Source: Tribonema minus
Taxonomy: Eukaryota; Sar; Xanthophyceae; Tribonematales; Tribonemataceae
Reading direction: 5' to 3'
DNA: 64,000 bases
NCBI GenBank assembly: GCA_017506865.1
Contig: JAFCMP010000457.1
Coordinates: 372,001-436,000, forward strand
Shown: in pieces, positions 54,636-64,000 of the stretch
How positions within the stretch are numbered: position 1 is the first letter of the stretch
Layout: each line of letters opens with the position of its first letter
Made by a program: the position numbers and the translations under genes
The notes under the pieces: model-generated
What the model was told of the DNA's origin: nothing
The model's database searches: none
What the model saw: the letters and a program-made list of their open reading frames with translations, nothing else

Positions 54636-55342
54636 CATACAGGCCACTGGGATTGGAGGGGCCCACGTTGAAGATGCTAGATAGTTCAACAGTGAAGCAA
54701 GCGCCCGCAGAGTGGCGCGATGCGAGGGTTTCGGGCGTATTGCACGCCGAGGTGTTGGCCAGTACACCACCGCCACACCGTGCGGTGTGTCTGCAAGAGG
54801 ACATAATAATACCTGCCCACACTGAGATGAATGTGGAAGTTGCTTTGTGCCCCCCAGTCAAGGGAGTTTGCCCCTATGCTGCGGTGATACAACCAGCAAC
54901 CACACAAACCATGATGCGGTTGCAAGAGAGAGGAATTAAAACGGCGATGTCTGTTGACACGGTTGGATCTCACAACCCAGTGCGAGCTCGTATGGTGAAC
55001 TTCTCTGACCAACCTGTCTTGGTTTCCAGAAACACCCTAATTGGGGAAGCCATACCAGCTCGACCTGAGGATATCATTGAATTAGAGGAGGCTGAGTTGC
55101 ACATGTTGGAGCAACGACTCTTGCAAGTAGCAGCAGAACAGCACCCCGACGCCGCATTCAAAGTGGCGGCCATGCAGGCCCTGAAAGAGATTGATGACGA
55201 GAAAATTGCTGGTACTTATGGAGTGACCAAGGTGTCAGCTGCCACGTCGGAAGACGCTCAGCGCACCCGCACTACCCAAGAGCCATGCACCGAGGAAGAA
55301 TTGCGCGAGATGCTCCCTAAGTCAGGTGCCTTCATGACATGA
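54632..55342 (+). CDS. Pol spacer between protease and RT (ORF 2a)
   Basis: This frame lies -1 relative to ORF 1 and overlaps its stop. It begins LTYRPLGLEGPTLKML and contains CLQEDIIIPAHTEMNVEVAL and VNFSDQPVLVSRNTLIGEAI, the beta-rich connector typical of Ty3/Gypsy polyproteins between protease and RT. It ends with a stop at 55342 next to the RT frame. No independent start is evident; a -1 frameshift from ORF 1, or a mutation in this copy, would link them. Confidence 0.7.
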   Translation: MTYRPLGLEGPTLKMLDSSTVKQAPAEWRDARVSGVLHAEVLASTPPPHRAVCLQEDIIIPAHTEMNVEVALCPPVKGVCPYAAVIQPATTQTMMRLQERGIKTAMSVDTVGSHNPVRARMVNFSDQPVLVSRNTLIGEAIPARPEDIIELEEAELHMLEQRLLQVAAEQHPDAAFKVAAMQALKEIDDEKIAGTYGVTKVSAATSEDAQRTRTTQEPCTEEELREMLPKSGAFMT

Positions 55343-56631
55343 AAGCTGCGGACGGCAGGCCGTATGCGGAGCATCTCATGGAAGTGATCAGGGAATTTTC
55401 TGGAGTCTTTGCAAAAGATCCCAAGAACCCCACTGTCACCAACCTCATGGAGTTTGAGATTGACACGGGAGACACATTGCCTATTGCGGAAAAGGCAAGG
55501 CGCTGGGCACAAAAAGAAGCAGAGTACATTATGGAACATGTCAAGGCCATGCACCTGCGTAAGCAAGTGGAGCCTGGCAATGGACCATGGGCATGTGACC
55601 CGGTGTTAGCCAGGCAGGGTGACAAGATTCGCTTCTGTGTGGACTTCCGACGGTTAAATGCAGTGACTAAAAGAGGAAGCAGAGATTTAGGCAACATTGA
55701 TGATATGGTGCATCAGATGAAGGGCGCACGCTATATGTCATCAATTGACATGGCTGCAGGCTACCATCAGATACCACTGCGGGAGAGCGACAAAGCAAAG
55801 ACAGTGTTTCGCACACCTGATGGGGGATTGTGGCAGTACACAGTTGCACCATTTGGACTGGTGAACTTGCCTGCGCAGTTCACCCGCCTAATGCACAACA
55901 CCCTAGGCTCTGCTCTAGGTGCGTATGCAATGGTGTACGTCGACGATGTGCTGATATATGACGATTCAATTGAGTCGCATATTGCACACATCAAAGATGT
56001 GCTGTCAAGGATTGAAAAGGCAGGACTGAGCGTGTCTAGACACAAGTGCCAGTGGTTTCAAACAGAAGTCAATTTTTTGGGTCACATTGTGGGCTCAGGT
56101 GGCATACGCCCTGACCCTGATAAGGTGAAGGCGATGGCAGACATGAGCGCCCCATCAAACCAAAAACGTAGAGTTGACAGGAGCCTCATACGCGCTGTGC
56201 TTGGCTGCTTCAACTACTACCGGCGCTATGTGCAAGATTTCGCTAAGCTGGCTGCACCATTAGTGGAAATGACGAAAACAGATGCTGACATGGTGTGGGA
56301 CCGACGAAGGCAGGACGCCTTTGCAGCACTGAAAGAAGCCATGTGCTCAGCGAAGCTGGTGTCACACCCGGACTTCAACTTGCCGTTCGTACTGTACACA
56401 GGCGCCTTTCAAACGGCTACATGTGGCATACTGACGCAGTTCAAACCGGCGGAACAGCTCAGCGGCAAAGAGGCTGCACCTGCGGCAGGCCGCAGGCGCA
56501 CAGTAAATGGGAGGGAGGAAATGGAAGTAGTGGTGGGTCATTCTTCAAAAATTAACTCTACGCAAGATGCGAAGATGGGCGCCACGGCGCTAGAGTGCTT
56601 AGCCGCTGTGCTATCGCTCAACCATTTCTGA
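55339..56631 (+). CDS. Reverse transcriptase and 5' part of RNase H (ORF 2b)
   Basis: Typical Ty3/Gypsy RT: FCVDFRRLNAVTKR, YMSSIDMAAGYHQIPL, TVAPFGLVNLPAQFTRLM, YVDDVLIYDDS (catalytic YVDD, about residue 200), FLGHIVGSGGIRPDP, and a connection domain with VLGCFNYYRRYVQDFAKLAA. RNase H starts near residue 340. The frame ends at a TGA (56629-56631) exactly where the RNase H motif should continue into the next frame segment, which is in the same phase. A single C-to-T change at a CpG would create that stop, so this looks like a nonsense mutation rather than a real end. Confidence 0.92.
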   Translation: MKAADGRPYAEHLMEVIREFSGVFAKDPKNPTVTNLMEFEIDTGDTLPIAEKARRWAQKEAEYIMEHVKAMHLRKQVEPGNGPWACDPVLARQGDKIRFCVDFRRLNAVTKRGSRDLGNIDDMVHQMKGARYMSSIDMAAGYHQIPLRESDKAKTVFRTPDGGLWQYTVAPFGLVNLPAQFTRLMHNTLGSALGAYAMVYVDDVLIYDDSIESHIAHIKDVLSRIEKAGLSVSRHKCQWFQTEVNFLGHIVGSGGIRPDPDKVKAMADMSAPSNQKRRVDRSLIRAVLGCFNYYRRYVQDFAKLAAPLVEMTKTDADMVWDRRRQDAFAALKEAMCSAKLVSHPDFNLPFVLYTGAFQTATCGILTQFKPAEQLSGKEAAPAAGRRRTVNGREEMEVVVGHSSKINSTQDAKMGATALECLAAVLSLNHF

Positions 56632-59613
56632 CCTTACGTGTGGGGTAACCCTACCACGGTAGTGACGGATGCAGCGGCATTGCGATGGCTGTTGACGCTG
56701 CAAGACCACAACGGCAAGCTCATGCGGTGGGCAATGAGGTTGATGGAGTACGACATTACCGTACAGCATCGCCCCGGCCTTGTGAACTCTAACGCCGACG
56801 GACCATCTAGGCTGCCAATGCAGAGCGAGCTAGATGCGCCGCGAGAGTATGAGCCAGCAGATGAAAAGTGGTCGGACTCCATACCGTGTTCTGCGGCACC
56901 GCCCTCAGGGGCTCGGTTCCAAGACATGCCAGACTCACACACCACAGTGAAGGCGAGCGCTGTCAAGATTGCCACGTTTAGGGGGCGCATCGTGAGCACT
57001 GAATGGGGGCACCCCTTCAGTCTCAACGAACTCGCCATGAGCCAAGCTGGTGATGAAACCGGTCTAGCTGCCAAACTGGCCAAGATGACAGTCGCGCAAG
57101 TAAATGAGATGCTAGATGAGCTAGACGAAGAGCTGGGTCCGTGGACGGATGGAGAGACCGCGTCTATGCTCTTCAGTCCGGCTACTCTTCACATGTATGC
57201 AAATGCACGCATGGATGAGGCGGCAGAGTCCGATTGGGACCCACCTGCCCCTAGCAAAGCAGCAAAAAGAGCACGAAAGAAGGCACGGGTTGCAGCCAGC
57301 ACCATCGAGCGGCCTGGGGGCGCCATCCCTCCGTCGCGCGCTGATGAGTCGTCTGAGGCTGTTAACGAGCCGCGCCGCAAGCGTACACTCAATGAGCAGA
57401 GCCGCGGACTGGTGTCACAGCGCACTGAGGGACACCCCCTCACGCCTGCAGCGCTCAGCCGTGAGGCTTTCATAGAGCTACAGCAGAGAGACGCGTTCAG
57501 TCAAGCAATAGCGCGCACGCTGAGAGAGGGGACTTTGCCCCAGGACGGCGAGCTAGCGCTGCACTTGATGATGAACAGGGACTGGTACTGCTTAGAGGAA
57601 GACGGACTGCTGGTGCACCTGGCCACCAGCCATCCCAAGCGCGGGACTGTGCTGCGCCAATGGTATGTACCAACAGCACTTCGTGCACTGGTGATCAGGC
57701 TCGGGCATGACGATGCCACTGCAGGGCACGCTGGGGTTAGCGCTACTCACTTGCGCATCTTTGAGCGCTTTTACTGGCCTCAGATGGGCACTGATGTACG
57801 CACCTACGTCACCAGCTGCATGGCATGTCTGCAGCATAAAAAAGCGACCACTGGCAAGGCCAAGTTGATGTTGACGCTGCCAACTCGCATGTTCCAGCGG
57901 GCGCACACTGACATCACCATGACCTCAGTGACGTCTAGCGAAGGGCACATTGGATTACTCACGGTGATCGAAGCGCGTTCTGGGTTCTGTTGGCTTATGC
58001 CAATCAAGAACAAAGACATGCTCACCACTTCCAAACTGCTCTACAAGGTGATCCTTGAGTCAGGGTCAATGATACAGGAGTTGGTGTCAGACCAAGGAAA
58101 AGAGTTCTTGAACGCAGTGGTGAGCGACCTGTGTAAACTCTTCAAAATCAAGAAGATCGATACCAGCGCATACCATCCGCAGGCCAATGGCGTGGCTGAG
58201 CGCCAGAATGAGAGGATCATGGCAGCATTGACTATGTGGGTCAATGCCACCCAGAAGAACTGGCATGAGGGCATAGAAGCCGTGCAGTACGCGCTGAGGG
58301 CTACCCCACGAGAAGACACTGGGCTCAGCCCCTTCTTCTGCGTGTACGGGCGCGAACCGTCAGTGCCCTTTGCGACGTTCACTGATCAGACGCATGGCGG
58401 TGACCTACACGCTGAGATTGAGCACAAGTTGTCAAACTTGAAGTTGGCGCAGAAAGTGATAGACGAGGCATACGGCAGCAAGGCAAGCCGTATTGACAAG
58501 GTCAATGAGGCTGTCAAACGCGCCATGAAGGTGAATGTTGGGGACCTTGTCATGATCCGCCAGCCACCTGTGCCCGGTCGCTCTAAGAAGCTGGACCCGA
58601 AGTATGTGGGCCCGTGGGTCGTGAGCGAGGACAACAGTGGGTCAGGGCTATCATTTTCGTGCCGCATTATGGGTCGGCGCATCCGCCGTACCCGCATGCA
58701 TGTCACAAACATGAAGCCCTTCCACTTGAGGCCCGACGTCCAGGAGACGGAGCGGCCCTATGCACTGCTCACCGAGGAAGAGCTTAAGAGCTTGCCAAGA
58801 GACGAATGGTTAGAGCGTCTCGTGGACCGCCGTTACAACCCCAATGGTACGTGGGACTACCGGTGGCTCCCGCGAGATGGGTCTAAGAGTGCATGGAAGA
58901 CAGAGGATGAGACGCTTGAAGTTGCGATGCCTTTGACGCTCGACACCTTCCACGCTCTGTACGAGCTGAAGCACGAGCACGGCATGCCGGATTATGCCAA
59001 GAGGGTACCCAGCGACAGCCGCCCAGCTTTCACTAAAGAAGCTGCGCTGGCCTTGTTTCCCCGAGGCACTGAAGTTGTGAGAGAGCATCGCGAGGCGCTG
59101 AAGCAGCACATCACCTATGTGTGGGGCTCAGTCGCGGGCTACCTCTCACCCTATTGGCGTGTCAGGTACGAAGATGGCGAGTGGGAGGACTTCACTAAGA
59201 GGCAGTTGCAGTGCGCAGTTGCTCTTGCTGAGGCCACTCGACAGCGTGCACGAGAATTGGGTGTCACCACCGCTGCCCCCACAATGGTGCAAGCGATGTG
59301 CCCCATGATCCCTGCGGACTTTGGTGAGACCTATGTAGGTCAGATCGTGAGAGTGAAGAACGTCACTGGTTGGAGCCGCGGCGTACTCAAAGAGCACATG
59401 CCCCGGTCCAGCAAGTTTACGTTTCGCGTGTTGTACAATGGTCACCCCGCAAACCGCCTGACTACTGTTAGGTTGCGGCCTGATTACTACGTCACCGCGA
59501 TTACCGCAGAAGAGGCCGAGAGCTGCCCCATGTCGAGCTGGAATCTGTTGCTGACCACCGTAGGGGGTCACGAGATGGCTAGCGCCGATGAGGTGGTAGA
59601 GATAGAAGATTAA
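56632..59613 (+). CDS. RNase H end, integrase and Tudor-like C-terminal tail (ORF 2c)
   Basis: It continues the RT phase after the TGA: TTVVTDAAALRWLL and HRPGLVNSNADGPSRL finish RNase H. Integrase follows with the HHCC zinc domain (HDDATAGHAG...SCMACLQHK), and the DDE triad in HTDITM, SDQGKEF and VAERQNERI. GDLVMIRQPPVPGRSKKLDP and GPWVV form the SH3-like C-terminal domain. The protein then runs on about 280 residues, with YWRVRYEDGEWEDFTKRQL (about 59150-59205), which resembles a Tudor/Agenet-type reader, and a second beta-rich segment ending in RLRPDYYV. Such tails can steer integration by binding chromatin. The stop is at 59613. Confidence 0.92.
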   Translation, partial: PYVWGNPTTVVTDAAALRWLLTLQDHNGKLMRWAMRLMEYDITVQHRPGLVNSNADGPSRLPMQSELDAPREYEPADEKWSDSIPCSAAPPSGARFQDMPDSHTTVKASAVKIATFRGRIVSTEWGHPFSLNELAMSQAGDETGLAAKLAKMTVAQVNEMLDELDEELGPWTDGETASMLFSPATLHMYANARMDEAAESDWDPPAPSKAAKRARKKARVAASTIERPGGAIPPSRADESSEAVNEPRRKRTLNEQSRGLVSQRTEGHPLTPAALSREAFIELQQRDAFSQAIARTLREGTLPQDGELALHLMMNRDWYCLEEDGLLVHLATSHPKRGTVLRQWYVPTALRALVIRLGHDDATAGHAGVSATHLRIFERFYWPQMGTDVRTYVTSCMACLQHKKATTGKAKLMLTLPTRMFQRAHTDITMTSVTSSEGHIGLLTVIEARSGFCWLMPIKNKDMLTTSKLLYKVILESGSMIQELVSDQGKEFLNAVVSDLCKLFKIKKIDTSAYHPQANGVAERQNERIMAALTMWVNATQKNWHEGIEAVQYALRATPREDTGLSPFFCVYGREPSVPFATFTDQTHGGDLHAEIEHKLSNLKLAQKVIDEAYGSKASRIDKVNEAVKRAMKVNVGDLVMIRQPPVPGRSKKLDPKYVGPWVVSEDNSGSGLSFSCRIMGRRIRRTRMHVTNMKPFHLRPDVQETERPYALLTEEELKSLPRDEWLERLVDRRYNPNGTWDYRWLPRDGSKSAWKTEDETLEVAMPLTLDTFHALYELKHEHGMPDYAKRVPSDSRPAFTKEAALALFPRGTEVVREHREALKQHITYVWGSVAGYLSPYWRVRYEDGEWEDFTKRQLQCAVALAEATRQRARELGVTTAAPTMVQAMCPMIPADFGETYVGQIVRVKNVTGWSRGVLKEHMPRSSKFTFRVLYNGHPANRLTTVRLRPDYYVTAITAEEAESCPMSSWNLLLTTVGGHEMASADEVVEIED

Positions 59614-59910
59614 AGAGCAACAGAAGACTTGAACAAGAGAGAAGATGAGATTAGCATAGCACCTCAAGACGAACAGTGGTTTGTTGAGACAGTGCTTTGT
59701 ACGCTAGGTGGTACGATGCTTTAACCGGATGCATACCATTCTAGTACCCAGGTGATCATTGTGATGAAACGTATACGGCGCACACCACGTCGAAAGTTTT
59801 CACGGGACGCAGCGGGTTGAGGGTAGAAGTGAGGATGTGCAGTGTGCATATACATCACCGTGGCGATTAACGTTGATCCCATAAGATCTTGACAATTCTC
59901 TGGGGACAGA
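59614..59910 (+). other. 3' untranslated part of the LTR element
   Basis: No open frame of note. It separates the integrase stop from the polypurine tract. Confidence 0.7.
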
Positions 59911-59931
59911 GAAAACTCGAGAAGGGGGAGT
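59911..59931 (+). other. Polypurine tract
   Basis: GAAAACTCGAGAAGGGGGAG directly precedes the 3' LTR, in the place where plus-strand DNA synthesis is primed. Confidence 0.8.
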
Positions 59932-60250
59932 TGACACGGTTTGATATATGTACCCTGCACAAATGAATCACCTCGCAGTATATGATGAGCAGCCTCTGGT
60001 ATCCGGTCATACTCAAGAGTTCAGAATGCAGCATTTAGAAATGACTTAAGGTCCCAAAGGGAACAAGTTCAAGACCTCCTCTTAGGGTTTGAACTTGTGG
60101 CCTGGGGAGTTTCAGTTATTCTGAGCACAGCAGTACTGGGAACCTTGGAGACTGAGAGACAAGCACGGAAGCTGGCCCTGATACTAGCCCAACAGACCAA
60201 ATGGCTCCCCCAAGTAAGCACAGTCTCAACTATAACCACCACACGTCACA
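59932..60250 (+). repeat. 3' LTR, 319 bp
   Basis: Same length and ends as the 5' LTR; followed by the second CTTT target duplicate (60251-60254). Confidence 0.95.
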
Positions 60251-60254
60251 CTTT

Positions 60255-60900
60255 TAACCATGTGCTTTTTGTGACAAAGCTTGGCCCCGTGAGAGCGGCG
60301 GTGCAAATTGCAAATTGGATGGCAGAAGCGGACATAATGCTAAGGACAAGCGGGGTTTCCACCAGAGTGTAGGTCAGCACATGAAGTGCAGAGCCTTGGG
60401 CAATGTGTTTCGACACTATGAATGTGCCATCGTGGTCATGGCTGCTGTGACCATGATAGCACCCAGCAAGAAATTGCGCTGGAGTCAATGCAGAAATATG
60501 CTTGGACCCCAAATGAGCAATCAGTGATAGAGCCATGTGCATCTGTTGAAGTGTCTGCTGTTCTCACAAACCTCAATGCTGATGTTGCGCAGCAGGAGAT
60601 GAGCAAAGCTTGACCAACAGCAATGCAGGCAGTGACTTGCCGCTCTATTTGCTGTAACATTGCTACAAGTGGGGTGAGTCCCTGCCAACCTGCCATCTGC
60701 TGCGTCATGTGTAGAGCCAGCGGCTGGTAAAATGGCGGTATGCAAGTGCAGCATGTTTACTACTGGCAACCTTGACATTGCGTGCTTGCATTGCAAGACA
60801 GTCCCGGCTAAAATGTCAGATACAGGAGTGATACTACAGCTGGCCAACACCAAGAAAGCAACAATCGTTCAAAGGGCACAATCGAGAACGTTCCCGCTTG
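60255..60900. other. Region between the LTR element and the KATNIP-like gene
   Basis: No recognised feature; short open frames only. It should contain the 3' end or UTR of the KATNIP-like gene. Confidence 0.4.
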
Positions 60901-63900
60901 CTATTGTTTTGCCTCTACATTCGTGATCGCCACCTCGAAAGGGCACGTTACATATTCGTAATCCGCGCAGAAGTCATAGTCTTCGAGGGCTACGAGGAGG
61001 CCCGGACACATCAGCAGCTCTCCGTCATTGGAGCCATGGTGGTTTGAGCTGAGAGTTTAGCACGAGCTTGTCAGCGTTAAACGTAAGCGACTGTCTGTGG
61101 AAGTTTTGCAAACCATGCTGCTGACGGCAAGAAAACTGAGGCCCTAGTTGAGAACGAAATCGAACTGTCCTATGAAGCACATTGCCACAGACCGCGCTGC
61201 CGATGACTTTCACAGACAAGCTCTAGCTATTGGTCATCCCCACCTCTCCTGCAAGTCGCAGCAGCTAACTTGGCGAATTGGTTGACGGACGTCCATTTTT
61301 AGAATTTGTTTGAGCCTTGATGTTGGCCAGCTGTAGCTGCTGTAGCATCAAATGAAAAAAAAGGTTTGTAGCCATTGGCTCTTGCCACTTGCTGATGTTC
61401 TGATATACTTCGAAGTTATCGATGTCAGCCACCAGTTAAGATTTTCTCCATACCTGGCACAAGGTGCCCATGAAGAGAAGAGCCCCATCAAGCAGTACTG
61501 AGAATTGCCTGACGCCCCTGGATGGTGTCTTGGTATAGTTCCAGAAGGTGATGGCTGCAATGGCTGACGGGACACTCAGCATGACAAGAAGATGGTTCTG
61601 CTTGTGCTGATTGGCCACTCGTGCATCCGTGAGAGAGGCAGCAATTGGTGCAAGCCACGAAGAGGCACCGCCCTTGCTCCCTAAACTCTTGCTGCCTGCA
61701 GCAAGGTTTCCGGGTATTCTGGCATCTTGAACCCCTAGGACTGCCAGGGAACATGGTACTGCGCACACCTGTAAGTGATGGAAGACGCGTGGGACCAGAC
61801 AGGTAGTTCAGGCACATGACCTGGTGCTACTGACCACATGTTCATATCAGAAATGACGCAAAGAGCCATTCGCGCGTAGCGCTGAAAAAAATTGACAAGT
61901 ACAAGTGGGGGGGCACATGGACGAGGACGTATGGGGGGATCTCGAGATGCCATCTGGCGGCGGCGTCATTTGAGTGGTTGGCACTGAGACACTTTCAGAC
62001 TGTCACACGACATGTAGATTCCGTAAAGCAAGCTTAAATTCCATTCATCTGGGCTTTTTCGCGCCCTGAGCAAGGATTAATAAATGATACAAGTACGAGG
62101 TTTGAATAACTGGTGAGAGCGGCTTTGGTTACAAGTTTGATTCGTGCTCTGTGAAACGGTACGCGTATACTTGTGGCATGGTTTATTGCTGATCGAACAT
62201 TTTGTTCCCTGTTTCAACGAGTTTTGAGCTGTTGTACCAGGTTCCTTGCAGCAATGTCCCATGTCATGTACAATGTAAGATGCTTGAATCTGACCCGCGG
62301 ACATCTTCTGTGGAGGCTTGCTAAGGCTTGAAAGCCGTGCGTGCATTGCAAGGCATGAAATGAAACACACGTGGATGTACTGTTTCAGATTTCGAAGCAT
62401 TCAGTAGCTGGCATGCACAAGTACATGCAGCTTACTAGCATGCACATCTCTTTGGCAGTAGCTCTGGGCCAGCGCAGCGTGGCGTTGAAGTTTGAGTCGA
62501 TGAAAAAACGCTCGCTATGAAAGGCCACTGCGTCCGAGCCGCTACGATCTCAGCTATTCAAGAGTGATAGATGACCTGTTCTTTCATCGGTGCTTGATCG
62601 CAATCGCAATTGCAACGCTCCACAGGCTATGTGTCAGTAACAGAAACTTCGGCCCAACCCAACTTGAAAGGCTTTGTTCTTGAGGAGCTCGCGCAGCGTG
62701 CGAATTACCTCAGACAACAGGTTACGCGTACGAGTTATTCCGCGGCCATGGGTACGAGTTGTTACGCGCGTCAAAAACTCGTACAAGTACGCGTGCCACA
62801 AGCGTACGCTTTATCTTTGCTTTATAATTATGGACTTTTGCAAGATGCGACATACAGTACCGCCCCATCCGTTTGCTTGCACTACTTAGCCTCAAGACAA
62901 AGCATCTGTGGCACCTGAGTGACATGACACAACAAAGTACATTGCTGTGGTGACACTTGTTTCCTAGTCGGTGATGTTTGTTTTCACGTTGTGCAATCTA
63001 GACGACCGCTGAACTGACACAAAATTTACAGGACGCAATTCTGATCCATACATGCACTCGCAGGGGACATCAAATGCCGTGCTCCATGTGCCCTTGGTCA
63101 CTGAGTGGCGATAATAATGCGCAGTCTAGAGACACCATAGACTTGGCAATGTTGCCACAGACTGTGTGACTTCACTGTCGACTAGCTTGTTCATGGCATT
63201 TCGGCAACAACATGTGACAAATATGACATCAGCACCTGCCAGGATGTTGCAGACAGATGCTTAGCAAGTGCCACGAGCTGTTCCAGAAAGCTCACCTGAG
63301 CAGGCTCCAATGGCAGGGGTTTGCCATCAGCCCCCATCACCTCCAGTGCATCCAGTCCAACGTAGTAGTGGTCGCCCCATGAGGAATGAATCACGATTTG
63401 AAGTAGCATGCCTGTTGGGTGCATGAGGGTCTCATAGTCCTGATGTGGAGGCATCCGCAGGTATGACACTCGGTGCAAGCGCTGAGTCTCCGTGACAGCA
63501 GCCAGCAGCCTGCAAGCACCAGAGCCGGCAGTAATTGAAAAAGCTGTCTGGTGTGGCATCCACCATTGATGAGGTCATTCATTGTAATGACGCCGCCGAA
63601 GAATCGCATGCATGCATTATACAGTGTTATTGAATAAACGTGATAATCCATACAACATGCAAGTTCAAAGGGCTGCTGCGGAGCTGGCAGCACAGGACAT
63701 ACCTTCCATCACTTTGGGCGATACTCTGTCGATCGAGGTTGATTAGTTGACCATAGTCAAGGGTGCTGCTGCCAGGAGCTCTCCTGATGATTGCCTGTGT
63801 AAGCACACTTCCATCCAACTCAAACTGGATGAGCCTGGCGCCAATGGATGCATCCTCATCAGATCTGTTGTAGTTCCAGAGGATGATCCCGGCTACCGCC

Positions 63901-63945
63901 CGATATCTGCCCAAGTCTATCTGCAGGGTGCAGCCTGTGGCAGCA
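60901..63945 (-). CDS. KATNIP-like (KIAA0556, DUF4457) gene, 3' part, running off the right edge
   Basis: Minus-strand exons: 63703-63945, 63296-63509 and 61454-61740, with a weak candidate last exon at about 60901-61036 ending in TAG. The first reads LQIDLGRYRAVAGIILWNYN, then RLIQFELDGSVLTQAIIRRA; the second IVIHSSWGDHYYVGLDALEV; the third ASSWLAPIAASLTDA and IAAITFWNYTKTPSRGVRQF. WNYN-K/R, TWGD-YYVGL and RGV-LLDG are the signatures of the DUF4457 repeats in KATNIP, a katanin-interacting protein of cilia and microtubule organisation. The first two exons join in phase. The third needs one more base from upstream, so a small exon in 61.74-63.30 kb is missing from this model. The acceptor at 63945 is also uncertain. 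Confidence 0.75.
61905..62086 (+). mobile_element. 5'-truncated 3' end of an RT-endonuclease element
   Basis: It matches about 46452-46626: GGGGGCACATGGA(C/G)GAGGA, GAGATGCCAT(C/T)TGGCGGCGG, TTTGAGTGGTTG, GACACTTTCAGACTGTCA, and CATCTGGGCTTTTT.GCGCCCTGAG. It retains the last ORF 2 codons and the right inverted repeat but nothing further 5', the usual result of incomplete target-primed reverse transcription. It lies in an intron of the KATNIP-like gene, antisense to it. Confidence 0.8.
62087..63295. other. Intron sequence of the KATNIP-like gene
   Basis: No additional gene seen. Near 62720-62800 the motifs TACGAGT and ACTCGTAC recur several times, resembling the sequence around the full-length RT element at 42.3 and 46.7 kb. 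Confidence 0.45.
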
Positions 63946-64000
63946 CTGCAGCATCCAGAAAATCATGACAGCTGTGAGAGGGGGTGCTACAACTATCAAA

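Larger units (their letters stand above)
48919..60250 (+). mobile_element. Complete Ty3/Gypsy-type LTR retrotransposon carrying a cytosine-5 DNA methyltransferase
   Basis: Two direct 319-bp LTRs (48919-49237, 59932-60250; TG...CA ends, six differences by eye) enclose an internal region with, in order, Gag, DNA methyltransferase, aspartic protease, reverse transcriptase, RNase H and integrase. CTTT flanks the element on both sides (48915-48918, 60251-60254). A putative primer-binding site starts one base after the 5' LTR, and a purine-rich tract (GAGAAGGGGGAG) precedes the 3' LTR. RT before integrase places it in the Ty3/Gypsy order. The pol region has two phase changes and one in-frame TGA, so this copy is probably non-autonomous or relies on recoding. 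It inserted downstream of the KATNIP-like gene. Confidence 0.95.

Noticed and set aside
1-64000. tRNA, rRNA genes or CRISPR arrays
   Set aside because: No cloverleaf-like sequence, rRNA core motif or regularly spaced direct repeats were seen on either strand; a covariance-model search would be needed to exclude small RNAs.

Overview
This is a eukaryotic nuclear window: long GT-AG introns, short phase-compatible exons, and many transposable elements. Two genes begin with signal-peptide-like leaders whose predicted cleavage site is followed by Phe (ADA/F, ASA/F). That layout is known from plastid precursors of algae with secondary, red-derived plastids (stramenopiles, haptophytes, cryptophytes, dinoflagellates). 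A KATNIP-like ciliary gene suggests the organism makes a flagellum. The best description is an intron-rich photosynthetic flagellate with a complex plastid. I cannot name the lineage.

Host genes, left to right. A PH-domain protein with an Arg/Ser-rich tail lies at 324-9510 (+, 11 exons). A DUF938/METTL26-like methyltransferase-fold protein lies at 10219-13522 (-, 6 exons). A nuclear-encoded plastid ClpP lies at 13625-18012 (+, 7 exons), head-to-head with the methyltransferase-like gene across 102 bp. SEC13 lies at 19647-27528 (+, 8 exons), with three DNA-transposon relics in its introns. The 3' part of a KATNIP-like gene runs off the right edge (about 60.9-63.95 kb, -). For these five genes I joined exons by hand from splice sites, reading phase and family resemblance.

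From about 28.7 to 48.9 kb the window is a repeat bed. It holds four copies of a roughly 0.8-kb TTAA-flanked inverted-repeat element, foldback elements, a composite repeat, tandem duplications, a solo LTR with a clean target duplication, and some unrecognised open frames, including one plausible multi-exon gene at 32376-34668.

Two retroelements stand out. At 42309-46630 an RT plus restriction-enzyme-like endonuclease element is bounded by 53-bp inverted repeats, and a 5'-truncated relative sits in an intron of the KATNIP-like gene. At 48919-60250 there is a complete Ty3/Gypsy-type LTR element (319-bp LTRs, CTTT target duplication, polypurine tract). Its first ORF carries a full cytosine-5 DNA methyltransferase between Gag and protease. 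Its integrase ORF ends in a Tudor-like tail. This methyltransferase-bearing retrotransposon is the most notable system here.
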